DNA of 64,000 bases from Umezawaea tangerina. Lineage in GTDB: Bacteria > Actinomycetota > Actinomycetes > Mycobacteriales > Pseudonocardiaceae. The stretch spans positions 1-64,000 of the forward strand of contig NZ_PVTF01000009.1 of NCBI RefSeq assembly GCF_003002815.1, written 5' to 3'. Positions 7,893 to 16,380 of the stretch are shown here, one piece after another. Made by a program: the position numbers and the translations under genes. The number at the start of each line of letters is the position of its first letter. Position 1 is the stretch's first letter. The notes below the pieces were generated by a model. That model was given only the letters and a program-made list of their open reading frames with translations. It had not been told where the DNA came from and did not search any database.

Positions 7893-8390
7893 CGACTCAT
7901 TATCCATATTCTTCTTCGTGCCATCCGGAAGCCTGATGAGGCCGATCAGGTGCATTCGGAACCGAACCGCTCGACCGCCGGTACGCCTATCACCCCTGGT
8001 AGGAGGAAGACGGCCGACTCCGGATACACCTCGGGCGCACAGGTCTGCCAGGTATGCGGATTTCCGCACGAGGAGTGGTACAGGCCCTCGTTCCGCGAAT
8101 CGACGAGGAACCGGAGCAGATTGACCGAGGGTCGTTCCCCGGCGCAAGGAGCATTTCCGGTGTCCCACCCCACGGGAAGGCGGGACAGGAATGGGAACCG
8201 GAGGTTCACGTTTTCCGGGCACGCCTGCGGGACGCGGCGCCGACCGGCACCGCGTCCAAGGGGAATCCGACTCCGATCCGCACGGGCCCGCGAGGGCACC
8301 GGCAGGGCACGGCTCCGGGGGCGGTCGGAGTCGCGAGCCCGGGAGACCGTATCCCCGCCCCGCGATCCCGGACAGCCGCCAACCGGCCGC
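7893..8390. other. Non-coding interval
   Basis: No gene is recognised. Open frames on both strands have irregular third positions and no ribosome binding sites. The left part is locally AT-rich, fitting a promoter zone for the gene at 6690-7736. Confidence 0.5.
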
Positions 8391-9044
8391 TTAGCCCACG
8401 GTGACCGCCCCGTCACGCGTGACCACGAGGTAGCAGTACTCGTCGATCATCTTCGCCAGCGAACGACCCGGCCTGCCCAGCTCCCGCGCCAGCGCGGGCT
8501 CGTCGATCCCGGCCTCGGCCAGCAGGTCCCGCGCCCACGCCCGGCCCAGCACCAGGTGGCGGGTGTAAGCGGCACCGTCGCGCGCGCCGTGCAGCCTCAG
8601 CGCGATCATCTCGTCCCACGGCATGACCGTGTTGGGGCGCAAGGCGAACAGCATCTTGGAGGCCGCCGTGGACCCCAGGCCGCGGACGCTCCTGGTCTGC
8701 GCGGCGGGCACCGAGGCGAGGTCGGCGAAGCACTCGCCCATCACCTCGACCTGCTCGTCGGTCAGGTCGGCCATCCACGTGTCGTGGGCGGGCAGCTCGG
8801 CGCGCCACCGCTCCCACCAGCCCGCCACGCCCTGGTCGAACACCTCCGGCTCGCCTTCGCGCGGGTAGCGGATGCGGCAGCCCCAGGCGTTCAGCCACCG
8901 GTGCAGGGCACGGCGGTGGGCCTGGAGGGCGAGGTCGGCCGCGGGCGCCGTGGCGAGCGCCAGCTCCGTCCACGACCTGTCGGGGCCCGCGTAGCCGCCG
9001 AACTCCAGCACGGCGGCGCGCAACGCGGCGAGGTTCGGCTTCAC
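8391..9044 (-). CDS. Hypothetical protein, about 217 residues
   Basis: I do not recognise the family. The protein is soluble, with no signal peptide or membrane helix. It has a Trp-rich first half (WLNAWGCRIRYP, WWERWRAELP), then a helical region containing VRGLGSTAASKMLFALRPNTVMPWDEMIALRLHG. The RxxGxTAASKxLFALRP stretch resembles the helix-hairpin-helix-like end of some DNA-glycosylase-fold proteins, but that is a weak impression. The start (GTG at 9044) lacks a good ribosome binding site. It is divergent from the gene at 9119 and the two may share a promoter region. Confidence 0.65.
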   Translation of the reverse strand: MKPNLAALRAAVLEFGGYAGPDRSWTELALATAPAADLALQAHRRALHRWLNAWGCRIRYPREGEPEVFDQGVAGWWERWRAELPAHDTWMADLTDEQVEVMGECFADLASVPAAQTRSVRGLGSTAASKMLFALRPNTVMPWDEMIALRLHGARDGAAYTRHLVLGRAWARDLLAEAGIDEPALARELGRPGRSLAKMIDEYCYLVVTRDGAVTVG

Positions 9045-9118
9045 AGCCGGGACAGTAGCCGCTTTCCGTTGTGCCCGAACACCTCCGGGCCGACGTCGGG
9101 CCGATTAGGATCGGTGGC

Positions 9119-9631
9119 GTGACCACGATCCCCGCGAACCCGACGGCCAACACCAGCGTGCAGGCCGACTACCGGCACTACCCCAAGGAAGCGCTCGCGC
9201 TCCCCGCGTCCGACCTCGTGCTTCCCGTGGGCCACCTGAAGTGGTACGAGGTGCGGGAAGCCGAAGCCGTGATCCCCGACGCGACGCGCGAGCAGGCCCA
9301 CGCGTTCCTGCTCGACGAGGTCGCCTCCGGCGGCCTGGCCGTCGCCGACGACATCGGCTTCGTGATCCACCACCTGTGCGGCGAGTCGTTCTACTTCCTC
9401 ATCGTGAGCAGCTGGCGCAACAACAACGAGATGTGGCAGACGCTGTACTACAAGGACGGCGACGCGCCGCTCGCCCGCTTCACCGACGGCCCCCACCGGT
9501 CGATCAACTGCGTGTGGGAGATGGGCATCGTGATGCACGAGCAGCAGCGGTGGAGCCGTTTCCTCTACTCCGCGCGCGACGAGGCCGCGCTGGCCGCCTA
9601 CCTCGACGACCGGTTCACCGGCACCGTCTGA
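9119..9631 (+). CDS. Hypothetical protein, about 170 residues
   Basis: The family is not recognised. The protein is soluble, aromatic-rich and without a signal peptide; VSSWRNNNEMWQTLYYKD and HRSINCVWEMGIVMHEQQRW are its most distinctive segments. GTG at 9119 was preferred over the upstream GTG at 9071 because AGGATCGG precedes it and codon usage becomes typical there. It ends just before a strong bidirectional terminator. Confidence 0.65.
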   Translation: MTTIPANPTANTSVQADYRHYPKEALALPASDLVLPVGHLKWYEVREAEAVIPDATREQAHAFLLDEVASGGLAVADDIGFVIHHLCGESFYFLIVSSWRNNNEMWQTLYYKDGDAPLARFTDGPHRSINCVWEMGIVMHEQQRWSRFLYSARDEAALAAYLDDRFTGTV

Positions 9632-9685
9632 GTCCGTCCACCGTGGACGGACGCGGGGTGCGCCGCCGGCCGGGCGGCGCACCCC
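9632..9685. terminator. Bidirectional double-hairpin terminator
   Basis: There are two consecutive inverted repeats: 9632-9652 (10-bp perfect arms, 1-nt spacer) and 9655-9667 paired with 9673-9685 (13-bp perfect GC-rich arms, 5-nt loop). They lie exactly between convergent stops, so they probably end transcription from both sides. Confidence 0.7.
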
Positions 9686-9692
9686 GGCGGGC

Positions 9693-11744
9693 TCACCCCG
9701 CCGAACGCAGGCAGAAGTCCAGCCTCGCACGGGTGTCCGCGTCGTCGGACACGGCGAGCACCAGCCGGTAGTCGGCCGCGGCCTCGCCGTAGCGGCCCGC
9801 CTCCTCGTAGGCCACCGCGCGGTGGTAGCGCAGCTCCGGCCGGTCGCCGAGCGCCACCGCGCGGTCGAGGTCCGCCAGCGCGCCCCGCACGTCCCCGCCC
9901 TCGAAGCGGAGCCGCCCGCGCAGCGCCCACGCCTCCGCGAGGTCGGGGTCGAGCTCCAGCACACCGGTCGCCACCCGACCCGCCTCCTCGGTCTCACCGC
10001 GTTCCGCGAGGAGCTTCGCCTTGAGGCACAACAGGTGCGCGTCGTCCGGCGCGAGCGCGAGGCCGGTCGTCACGTCGGACCACGCTCCCGCCGCGTCGCC
10101 GAGGGAGCAGCGCAAGCCGGCCCGGCCGACGAGAGCGCCGACGTGACCGGGGTCCAGCACCAGCGCGCGTTCGAACGCCGCCAGCGCCCGCGCCGGGTCG
10201 CCGAGCCGCATCAGGGTGTCACCGATGTGGTGGTGCGCCCCGGGGAACGGCGGCGAGAGCGGCAGCACCCGTCCGAACGCGGCGAGCGCCTCCTCGTCAC
10301 GCCCCAGCGCGCGCAGCGCGGTGCCGACGTGGAAGTGGTGCTCTGCGGAACCGGGGTCGAGGGCGACCACGGCGAGGTGGTCGGCCAACGCGTCCTCGAG
10401 CCTGCCCGCGGCGGCCAAGGCCCGCGCGCGGTCGTGCCGCAACAGCAGGCGGTGCAGCGGGTGGTCCTCCAGCTCGCCGTCCAGCACGGCGAGGCAGTCG
10501 TCCAACAGCCGCACCGCCTCCTCGGGCCTGCCCTCGTGCAGCTCCAGCAGCGCCAGGCCGTTGCGGCCGGACACCGTGCGGGACAGCCGGGTCCTCGGGT
10601 CGGGTAGCCGCGTGGCGAGCACGGAGGCGAGGTTCAGCCACGCCCTGGCCGCGCGGAGGTCCCGCCGGTGCGGGGAGAGGTGGTCCACGTGCAGCATCGC
10701 GATCCCGTACGCGCACATGAGGTGCACCTCGGGGTCCGCCGACGTGGCACGGGCGTCCTCGTACACGGCGGCGGCCTCGTCGAACCGCCCGACCGCCGTC
10801 AGCGACGCGGCCACGCCCTCGGTGAAGTACCACCACAGCGCGGGTCGGTCGCCCTGGTCCACCAGCGCCCGGCCGCGCGCGCCGAGGTCCGCGGCGGCGT
10901 GGTGCAGGCCGACCTTGCGGCAGTGGCCCATGGCGTGCTCGATCGCCCGCACCCCCGCGACCCGCGGCCGGGAGCCGCGCTCCGCGTGGTGCACGATCGC
11001 GCCCAACGCCAAGGACTGCTCCCCCAGCGCGTGCAGCTCCGCGCACCGGATGTCGTGCAGCGCCTCGCGTTCGGGCCGCGGCAGCCGGTCGTAGGCCGCC
11101 CGGTCGGCCGGGTCGTCGCTCGTGCCGTCGCTGTCGACGAACGCCCGCGCGTCGCCTCCCGTACCGGGCAGGGCCGAGGTCGGGACGTCCACGACCCCGG
11201 CCCGTGCGGCGAGAGCGGCGCTCAACGGTCCCGCGATCCCGGCCGCCGCGCCCAGCACGAGGCGCAGCTGCGGGATGTCGTTGCGGCGCAACAACACCGT
11301 GAGCAGCTCGACGTCGGTCGGGTCGGCCTCGTGCACGTTCTCGACCACCAGCGTCCTCGGCCCGTCGTCGTGCGCGCCGAGGTAGCTGCGCAGGAAGTCG
11401 GCCAGTCCGTTGGCGATGTTCAGGGTGTGCAGGCCGGAGTAGTACCGCGTGCGCTCCCCTTCGCACACCGTCCACTCCAGGGTCTGCCAGGCCGCGGGCA
11501 CGGTGGCCACCAGCTCGGGCGCGACGCTGGCCAGCTCGACGTTGTGCCGGGCGGCCAGCTCGGGGCACCGCGCGAACGCGTCGGCGGCGACGGTCCGGAC
11601 CAGCGCGCCCGCGGCGGTGTAGGGGCCGCGCAGGCCGCGGTGGGCGTCCACGGCGGCGAGGACCGGTGGGAGGTCGAGCCGCGCCCGTGCCCGGAGGCGG
11701 TCGGCCAGGCGGTCGGCCCTGATCCAGAGGTGGCGGTCGGTCAT
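9693..11744 (-). CDS. TPR protein with degenerate AAA/LuxR-like ATPase N-terminus
   Basis: This 683-residue protein starts at the ATG at 11744 (MTDRHLW). Residues about 140-200 contain TLVVENVHEADPTDVELLTVLLRR, which looks like the Walker B region of LAL/MalT-type regulatory ATPases, but no Walker A loop is visible before it. The second half is a run of tetratricopeptide repeats with Ala/Gly/Leu spacing, for example GRFDEAAAVYEDA and GDPARALAAFERALVLDPGH. No DNA-binding domain is seen. It resembles the sensory and scaffold part of a large LAL regulator without ATPase or HTH ends. The partner is unknown. It is convergent with the 170-residue hypothetical gene. Confidence 0.7.
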   Translation of the reverse strand: MTDRHLWIRADRLADRLRARARLDLPPVLAAVDAHRGLRGPYTAAGALVRTVAADAFARCPELAARHNVELASVAPELVATVPAAWQTLEWTVCEGERTRYYSGLHTLNIANGLADFLRSYLGAHDDGPRTLVVENVHEADPTDVELLTVLLRRNDIPQLRLVLGAAAGIAGPLSAALAARAGVVDVPTSALPGTGGDARAFVDSDGTSDDPADRAAYDRLPRPEREALHDIRCAELHALGEQSLALGAIVHHAERGSRPRVAGVRAIEHAMGHCRKVGLHHAAADLGARGRALVDQGDRPALWWYFTEGVAASLTAVGRFDEAAAVYEDARATSADPEVHLMCAYGIAMLHVDHLSPHRRDLRAARAWLNLASVLATRLPDPRTRLSRTVSGRNGLALLELHEGRPEEAVRLLDDCLAVLDGELEDHPLHRLLLRHDRARALAAAGRLEDALADHLAVVALDPGSAEHHFHVGTALRALGRDEEALAAFGRVLPLSPPFPGAHHHIGDTLMRLGDPARALAAFERALVLDPGHVGALVGRAGLRCSLGDAAGAWSDVTTGLALAPDDAHLLCLKAKLLAERGETEEAGRVATGVLELDPDLAEAWALRGRLRFEGGDVRGALADLDRAVALGDRPELRYHRAVAYEEAGRYGEAAADYRLVLAVSDDADTRARLDFCLRSAG

Positions 11745-11963
11745 GGAACGGGTCCTCTCGTGAACGAGCCGCCGAGTCGCGATGCGGGGAAAACTACGCG
11801 ATCGGGACGACCCGCAGCACCCGCGAGCGGAGGGTGGGCGTCTCACCGCGCGAATTCCCATTGCGACCATAGGGCGGACCGATGGGTCTGCCCGCGCGGA
11901 AATCGTTCGCGCCGGACGCCCGCGCGGGAGAGGATCCGACGAGCACCGCACCGAGGAGAGCGC

Positions 11964-12293
11964 ATGACCGAGCACACGTACCGGGTTCTGGTCCGGGGAC
12001 GCTTCACCGACCTGGACGACGCCGGACGCGAGCGCCTGCTGGCCGAGGTGGACCGGCACAGCCTGCTCACGAACGGCTTCAGCGAGGACGGCGCGCTCGC
12101 GTACGACCGGACGTTGGACTTCTTCAGCTACCGGGTGCAGTTCCGGGCCGAGGTGCGCGACGACGAACGGGCCGTGCGCGACCGCGGGCTGGCGATGGCA
12201 GGGCGGGCGGTCGACGGGCTCGGGGTGGACTACCGGGAGCTGCGGGCCACCGTCACGGACGTGGACCTGGTGAAGATCCGGCAGCGCCGGTAG
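11964..12293 (+). CDS. DUF6204 family protein
   Basis: This 109-residue protein has the pattern TYRVLVRGRFTDLDDAGRERLLAEVDRH, then a beta-strand-rich middle and a C-terminal basic tail, as in small actinobacterial DUF6204 proteins. The function is unknown. ATG at 11964 is preceded by GAGGAGAG. A Rho-independent terminator follows at 12326-12363. Confidence 0.75.
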   Translation: MTEHTYRVLVRGRFTDLDDAGRERLLAEVDRHSLLTNGFSEDGALAYDRTLDFFSYRVQFRAEVRDDERAVRDRGLAMAGRAVDGLGVDYRELRATVTDVDLVKIRQRR

Positions 12294-12325
12294 GTCCGGC
12301 GTCCGACCCCACCACCGAGGCGGTT

Positions 12326-12363
12326 CAGGAGTAACGACGGACCGTCGGTTCCTGATGCTTTTT
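12326..12363 (+). terminator. Rho-independent terminator
   Basis: An interrupted stem (CAGGA...CGACGG with CCGTCG...TCCTG) is followed by a run of T residues (12359-12363). It closes the DUF6204 gene and insulates the protease gene. Confidence 0.65.
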
Positions 12364-12456
12364 GTCCGGTTGTGTCGATGACACGTAACAGGTCTGGACC
12401 ATACGCTCAGGGTTCCGCTGCCACGTCAAGGAGGACGAAGCCGAGGAGATCCGACC

Positions 12457-13581
12457 GTGAACACAGCACAGAAGTGTTGGGCCGCACTGGGAACAGCGGT
12501 GTTGGCCACCGCACTGGTGCAGTCCCCGGTGGTGGCCGCGCAACCCGCGCCCGACCCGGTGCAGGCGAAGATGCTCGCGCAGCAACCCCTGATCAAGGCG
12601 GCGGACGTCATCCAAGCCGTCGTCGACCGCGACGGACCGGCGGGCTTCGCCGGGATCGTGCTGGAGGAGTCGAACGTCGAGCTCTGGTGGAAGGGCGACG
12701 TGCCCGCCGCCGTCACCGACGCCGTGGCAAGCGCTTCCAAGGTGGCGCCGGTGCACATCTCCCAGGCCGCGCACTCGAACGCCGAGCTGCGGGAGGCGGC
12801 CAAGACCGTCGAGGCGCGCAGGGCGCTCGGGTCGCCGGTGCACGCGGTCAAGATCCCGGCGGACGGCAGCAGGCTCGTGCTGGGCGTCTACCCGCAGAGC
12901 GACGCGAGGTCGTTCACGGCGGGCCTCGGCGTGGACGTGCCGGTGGAGGTGGTGAACGAGGAGCCGCTGGTACCGGTGTCGCGGCAGAACGACGGTCCGC
13001 CGTGGAAGGGCGGCGCGACGATCGTGCTGAACAACTCCGCGGCGTGCACCTCGGGCTTCTCGGTCCGCAACGGTGACAACGCGCGGTTCCTGCTGACCGC
13101 GGCGCACTGCGGCAACCCCGGCAACCGGGTGACCGACCCGCAGGGCGAATTCATCGGCAACGTCAGCGCGGAGCAGTCCGACCACGACATCATGCTGATC
13201 CCCACCGGCAACGTGGTGAACCAGCAGTACGTGGGCGGTGGCGACAGCAACTCCACCGAGATCGTGCGCGGCTGGGGCGACGTCTACACCGGCGAGTTCC
13301 TGTGCCAGTCCGGGGTGACCAGTGCTCGGGAGACCGGGAACCCGGTGTGCAACATCAAGGTGCTGTTCTTCTACGCCGACCGCGAGGACCTCGTGGAGGG
13401 CGAGCAGCAGAACGGCCAGCCCGCCGCGCGGCCCGGTGACAGCGGCGGCCCCGTCTACGGCCCGTCCTCGGCCGGTGGCGTGATCGCCAAGGGCACGGTG
13501 ACGCGCACCGCCGGGTCGCGCATCGGGTTCCAGGACTTCCGCACCGCGAACCGCGACTTCGGCGTCTACATCCCGCTGTAG
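12457..13581 (+). CDS. Secreted trypsin-like (S1) serine protease with propeptide
   Basis: This 374-residue protein begins with a signal peptide (about 1-28), followed by a proregion to about 180 and a chymotrypsin-fold domain. The catalytic triad is visible: LLTAAHC (His217), SDHDIML (Asp244) and RPGDSGGP (Ser329). Cys197/Cys218 and Cys283/Cys298 fit the conserved disulfides. The long proregion resembles alpha-lytic/streptogrisin-type zymogens, which fold with the help of the propeptide and mature by cleavage after export. GTG at 12457 follows GAGGAG; a terminator lies right after the stop. The substrate is unknown, probably broad protein scavenging or processing. Confidence 0.88.
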   Translation: MNTAQKCWAALGTAVLATALVQSPVVAAQPAPDPVQAKMLAQQPLIKAADVIQAVVDRDGPAGFAGIVLEESNVELWWKGDVPAAVTDAVASASKVAPVHISQAAHSNAELREAAKTVEARRALGSPVHAVKIPADGSRLVLGVYPQSDARSFTAGLGVDVPVEVVNEEPLVPVSRQNDGPPWKGGATIVLNNSAACTSGFSVRNGDNARFLLTAAHCGNPGNRVTDPQGEFIGNVSAEQSDHDIMLIPTGNVVNQQYVGGGDSNSTEIVRGWGDVYTGEFLCQSGVTSARETGNPVCNIKVLFFYADREDLVEGEQQNGQPAARPGDSGGPVYGPSSAGGVIAKGTVTRTAGSRIGFQDFRTANRDFGVYIPL

Positions 13582-13591
13582 ACCTCCAAGC

Positions 13592-13636
13592 GGACCAGGG
13601 GCCCCGCTCCCGCAAGGGAAGCAGGGCCCCTGGTCC
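13592..13636. terminator. Strong bidirectional terminator
   Basis: A long GC-rich inverted repeat of about 20 bp per arm with one or two mismatches and a GCAA loop lies between the convergent protease and GH25 genes. Confidence 0.8.
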
Positions 13637-13671
13637 CGGCTACGGCCCGTGCGCCGGTGTCACGGACGACA

Positions 13672-14631
13672 TCACGCGGACCGGGTGCGCGCGCGGCGCT
13701 CCTGGTCGGCGGCGACGGCTTTCACCAGCGCGTCGAACTGGTCGTCCGGAAGGGTGTCCAGCTTGCCGGTGAGGCTCTGCGTCAGCAGTTCCTGCGCCAG
13801 ATCCGCCTCGGCGAACGTGCCCACGTCGCGCCCGAGCAGGGCGTCGAGCTTCGCGTTCGCGGCGGCGGCGGCCTGGGCGGCCTCGGTGGAGCGGAGGTCG
13901 ATGTAGCGGAAGACCTCCTCCATCGTCGGAGTCCCGCCCCAGGCGTTCAGCATCCGGTCGCTCAACTGCATGTCGTTCCCTCCGTTGACGAGGTCGCCGA
14001 TCCGACGGCCCCTGAGCGTGACGTTCTTGTCCACCCGTCCCGGTATCCCCGCGACGATCCCGTCCGAGGTGTGCTGGTGCAGCGCGTCGTTCGGGTGCGA
14101 CCAGCCCTGCAGGTAACCCGGTTGCCCGTTGTACACGGCGACCCAGAGCAGCACGTCCTCGTCGGCCCACACGTCCGGGTCGATCCACCGGCTCTGCCAC
14201 CACGACAGCGAGCCGTACACGAGGTGCCTGGCCACACCCGTCTCCTGGCGCACCACCCGGATGTGCTCGGCGATGTGGCTGTTGAGGACCTGCGGGGACG
14301 GCCAGACGAGGCCGCCGCCCTCCCAGTTCTCCGCGTCGTACATCGGCGCCAGCGCGTCGTCGTCGAACAGGCCGTGCTGCCGGGCGTTGTCGACGAAGAA
14401 CCGGGCCTGCTGCGCGGCGTCCACGCGGGGGTCGCCGAAGTGGTACCCACCGGGGGCGACGCCCGCCGCGCGGGCACCCGCGACCTGCGCGCCGCAGGAC
14501 GGGTTGAGGTAGTTGACCTGCTGGCTCACTTTGATGCTCGCGCCGACGATCCCGTCGGCGCGCACGGCGTTCCAGTCGTTCACGGAGTTGTAGACCGAGA
14601 TGTCGATCAAGTGCTCTACGGCATCGGCCAT
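13672..14631 (-). CDS. GH25 family muramidase (lysozyme-like)
   Basis: This 319-residue protein has a GH25 domain at about 8-205: DISVYNSVNDW with Asp10, and MYDAENW with Asp99 and Glu101, the family's catalytic acidic residues at the barrel mouth. The C-terminal third is alanine-rich and helical (ATEAAQAAAAANAKLDALLG), perhaps coiled. Such enzymes cleave the MurNAc-GlcNAc bond of peptidoglycan. No signal peptide is visible, which is usual for phage endolysins but odd for a chromosomal secreted enzyme; export by another route or a prophage origin is possible, though no other phage gene is near. Confidence 0.85.
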   Translation of the reverse strand: MADAVEHLIDISVYNSVNDWNAVRADGIVGASIKVSQQVNYLNPSCGAQVAGARAAGVAPGGYHFGDPRVDAAQQARFFVDNARQHGLFDDDALAPMYDAENWEGGGLVWPSPQVLNSHIAEHIRVVRQETGVARHLVYGSLSWWQSRWIDPDVWADEDVLLWVAVYNGQPGYLQGWSHPNDALHQHTSDGIVAGIPGRVDKNVTLRGRRIGDLVNGGNDMQLSDRMLNAWGGTPTMEEVFRYIDLRSTEAAQAAAAANAKLDALLGRDVGTFAEADLAQELLTQSLTGKLDTLPDDQFDALVKAVAADQERRARTRSA

Positions 14632-14895
14632 TGTTCACCTCGTCTTCTGGACGGCCATGGGGAGAGGGGAGAGGGGGCGTGCCGAGAGCCGGGCAGACAC
14701 GGACCCTCCGGCGGATCGGACCAGGTCAGCCCGCACCGCCCGCAGGTCGCGGGCCGCACCCGGACGCGCTGGAGTTCATCTGGTCCCTGCACGGTCGAGG
14801 GGTTACCCACCTGGGCGCCGGTTCGAACCGGAACGACCGGTCTACCGGACAAAACGCGCACACTCCCCTACCTACGGCCGTGAGCGCGCCCCGGT

Positions 14896-16212
14896 TCAGC
14901 GGCCATTCGGGTGAGCGTGTTGCATCGACCGCAGTAGTGCGGCCGCCCCGCGGTCTGGTCCGGCCGCACGAACACCGTCCCGCAACGCCGCCATTCCCGC
15001 CTGGTCCCGGCCGAGCAGGTCCCGCAACGCGGCCTCCACGCCTGCGGGCGTGAGCGCGTTCGGGTCGAGGCACGCCCCGGCACCCGAGCGCTCCACGTCG
15101 TGGGCGACGCAGAACTGGTCGCTGGAGAACGGCAGCACCAGCGCGGGCACACCGGCGACCAGCGCCTCGGTGAAGCTGTTGTTGCCGCCGTGGTGCACCA
15201 CCGCGGCGACGTGCGGCAGCAAGGCCCGTTGCGGCACAACGGGTTCGAGCACCACCCGCGGGTCGTCGGCGAGGTCGGCGAGCGCGGCCGCGCGGGCGCC
15301 CGCGGCGACGACCACGGTCACGTCGGGGACGCGCAGCGCGCCGGTGACCGCCACCCGGAGCACGTCGTCGCGCGCGGACAGGAACGTGCCCAGCGCGACC
15401 AGGACCACCCGGCGACCGCGGATCCGGTCGAGCCACCGGTCGTCGAGCGCCTCGGGTTCGGTGCAGTGCCCGAGGAACACCCGCTCGGGGCCGTCCGGCA
15501 ACGGTGGCAGCCACGGGAACGGCGGGTAGTTCAGCACCACCGCGCGCGACGAAGTCAGGGCGAACGCCCGCCGCGGCGGGTCGACCCCGATGCCGTGGCG
15601 GCGCACGAAGTCGGCGAACAGGGCGGTGAACGAGGCGTCGGTCAGCGCGGTCGCCTCGCGCAGCGCCGCCAGCTCCGCCTCGGCGGGCCGGATCGCCGAC
15701 GGCCACAGCTGGGGCAGGCCGAACAGCTGGTCGTCGCGGGTGACCAGGTAGGTCGGGTGGCCGGGGCAGAACGACGCGAACGGCAGGCCGAGCGTGTGCA
15801 GCGCCAGCGTGACCGGGTAGTTGAGCTGGTCGACCAGGTACCAGTCCGGGCGCAGCCGGTCGTGCAGGACGGCGAGGTCGGCGAGCACGTCCTCGGGCGC
15901 CGCCAGCATGTCCGCCCGCCGGTGCGAGGTCTGGGTGAGCAGCGCCGGGACCGCGCCGCGACGGGTCGAGTCGAGGAACTCGGCGAGCCTGCGGGTCGAG
16001 CCGTCGTCCTGGGCGGTGGTCTCCGCGACGCCGGTATTGGCGTTTCCGCTGGTCCGCAGCGGGGTGAACGCCACCCCGGCGGCGAGGTCGGCGAACTCCG
16101 GCGTGGACGCGAAGATCACGTCCGCGCCCTGCTCGGCGAGCGAGCGGGCCAGCACCGACAGCGGCTGGGCGTGCGAGCGGAACGGCGGGCTGACCACCAC
16201 GACACGGGGCAC
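14896..16212 (-). CDS. GT1 family glycosyltransferase (macrolide GT/UGT type)
   Basis: This 438-residue GT-B fold enzyme has an N-terminal acceptor domain beginning RVVVVSPPFRSHAQPL, and a C-terminal nucleotide-sugar domain with VPQRALLPHVAAVVHHGGNNSFTEAL (HHGGNNS at about 340-346) and PFSSDQF, the donor-binding signature of this family. It transfers a sugar from an NDP-sugar to a small molecule or lipid. GTG at 16212 is the likely start; TTG at 16245 is a longer alternative. It is divergent from another glycosyltransferase at 16381. No sugar biosynthesis genes are nearby, so donor and acceptor are unknown. Confidence 0.85.
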   Translation of the reverse strand: MPRVVVVSPPFRSHAQPLSVLARSLAEQGADVIFASTPEFADLAAGVAFTPLRTSGNANTGVAETTAQDDGSTRRLAEFLDSTRRGAVPALLTQTSHRRADMLAAPEDVLADLAVLHDRLRPDWYLVDQLNYPVTLALHTLGLPFASFCPGHPTYLVTRDDQLFGLPQLWPSAIRPAEAELAALREATALTDASFTALFADFVRRHGIGVDPPRRAFALTSSRAVVLNYPPFPWLPPLPDGPERVFLGHCTEPEALDDRWLDRIRGRRVVLVALGTFLSARDDVLRVAVTGALRVPDVTVVVAAGARAAALADLADDPRVVLEPVVPQRALLPHVAAVVHHGGNNSFTEALVAGVPALVLPFSSDQFCVAHDVERSGAGACLDPNALTPAGVEAALRDLLGRDQAGMAALRDGVRAAGPDRGAAALLRSMQHAHPNGR

Positions 16213-16242
16213 GGGCGTCTCGCATTTCCTCGACGTGCGGAG

Positions 16243-16262
16243 CAATTCGATTCAAATTCGAT
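16243..16262. repeat. AATTCGAT direct repeat between divergent glycosyltransferases
   Basis: AATTCGAT occurs twice, separated by TCA, in the AT-richest part of the 168-bp divergent intergenic space. It could be a shared regulatory site for both glycosyltransferase genes. Confidence 0.35.
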
Positions 16263-16380
16263 CCAGAGGCGGTCCCCGGTTCGAACGTGGTGCGTGCGGA
16301 CACATCCGGAAGTGCTTCGTGGCCTGGAAGACCGTCGGCGCCGCCTGAGCGGTCCCGCCCCCTCCCGATCACCCGACCAC

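Noticed and set aside
15100-16380. Plus-strand frame continuous with the GT4 glycosyltransferase
   Set aside because: It lies opposite the GT1 gene; codon usage and homology begin only near 16381.
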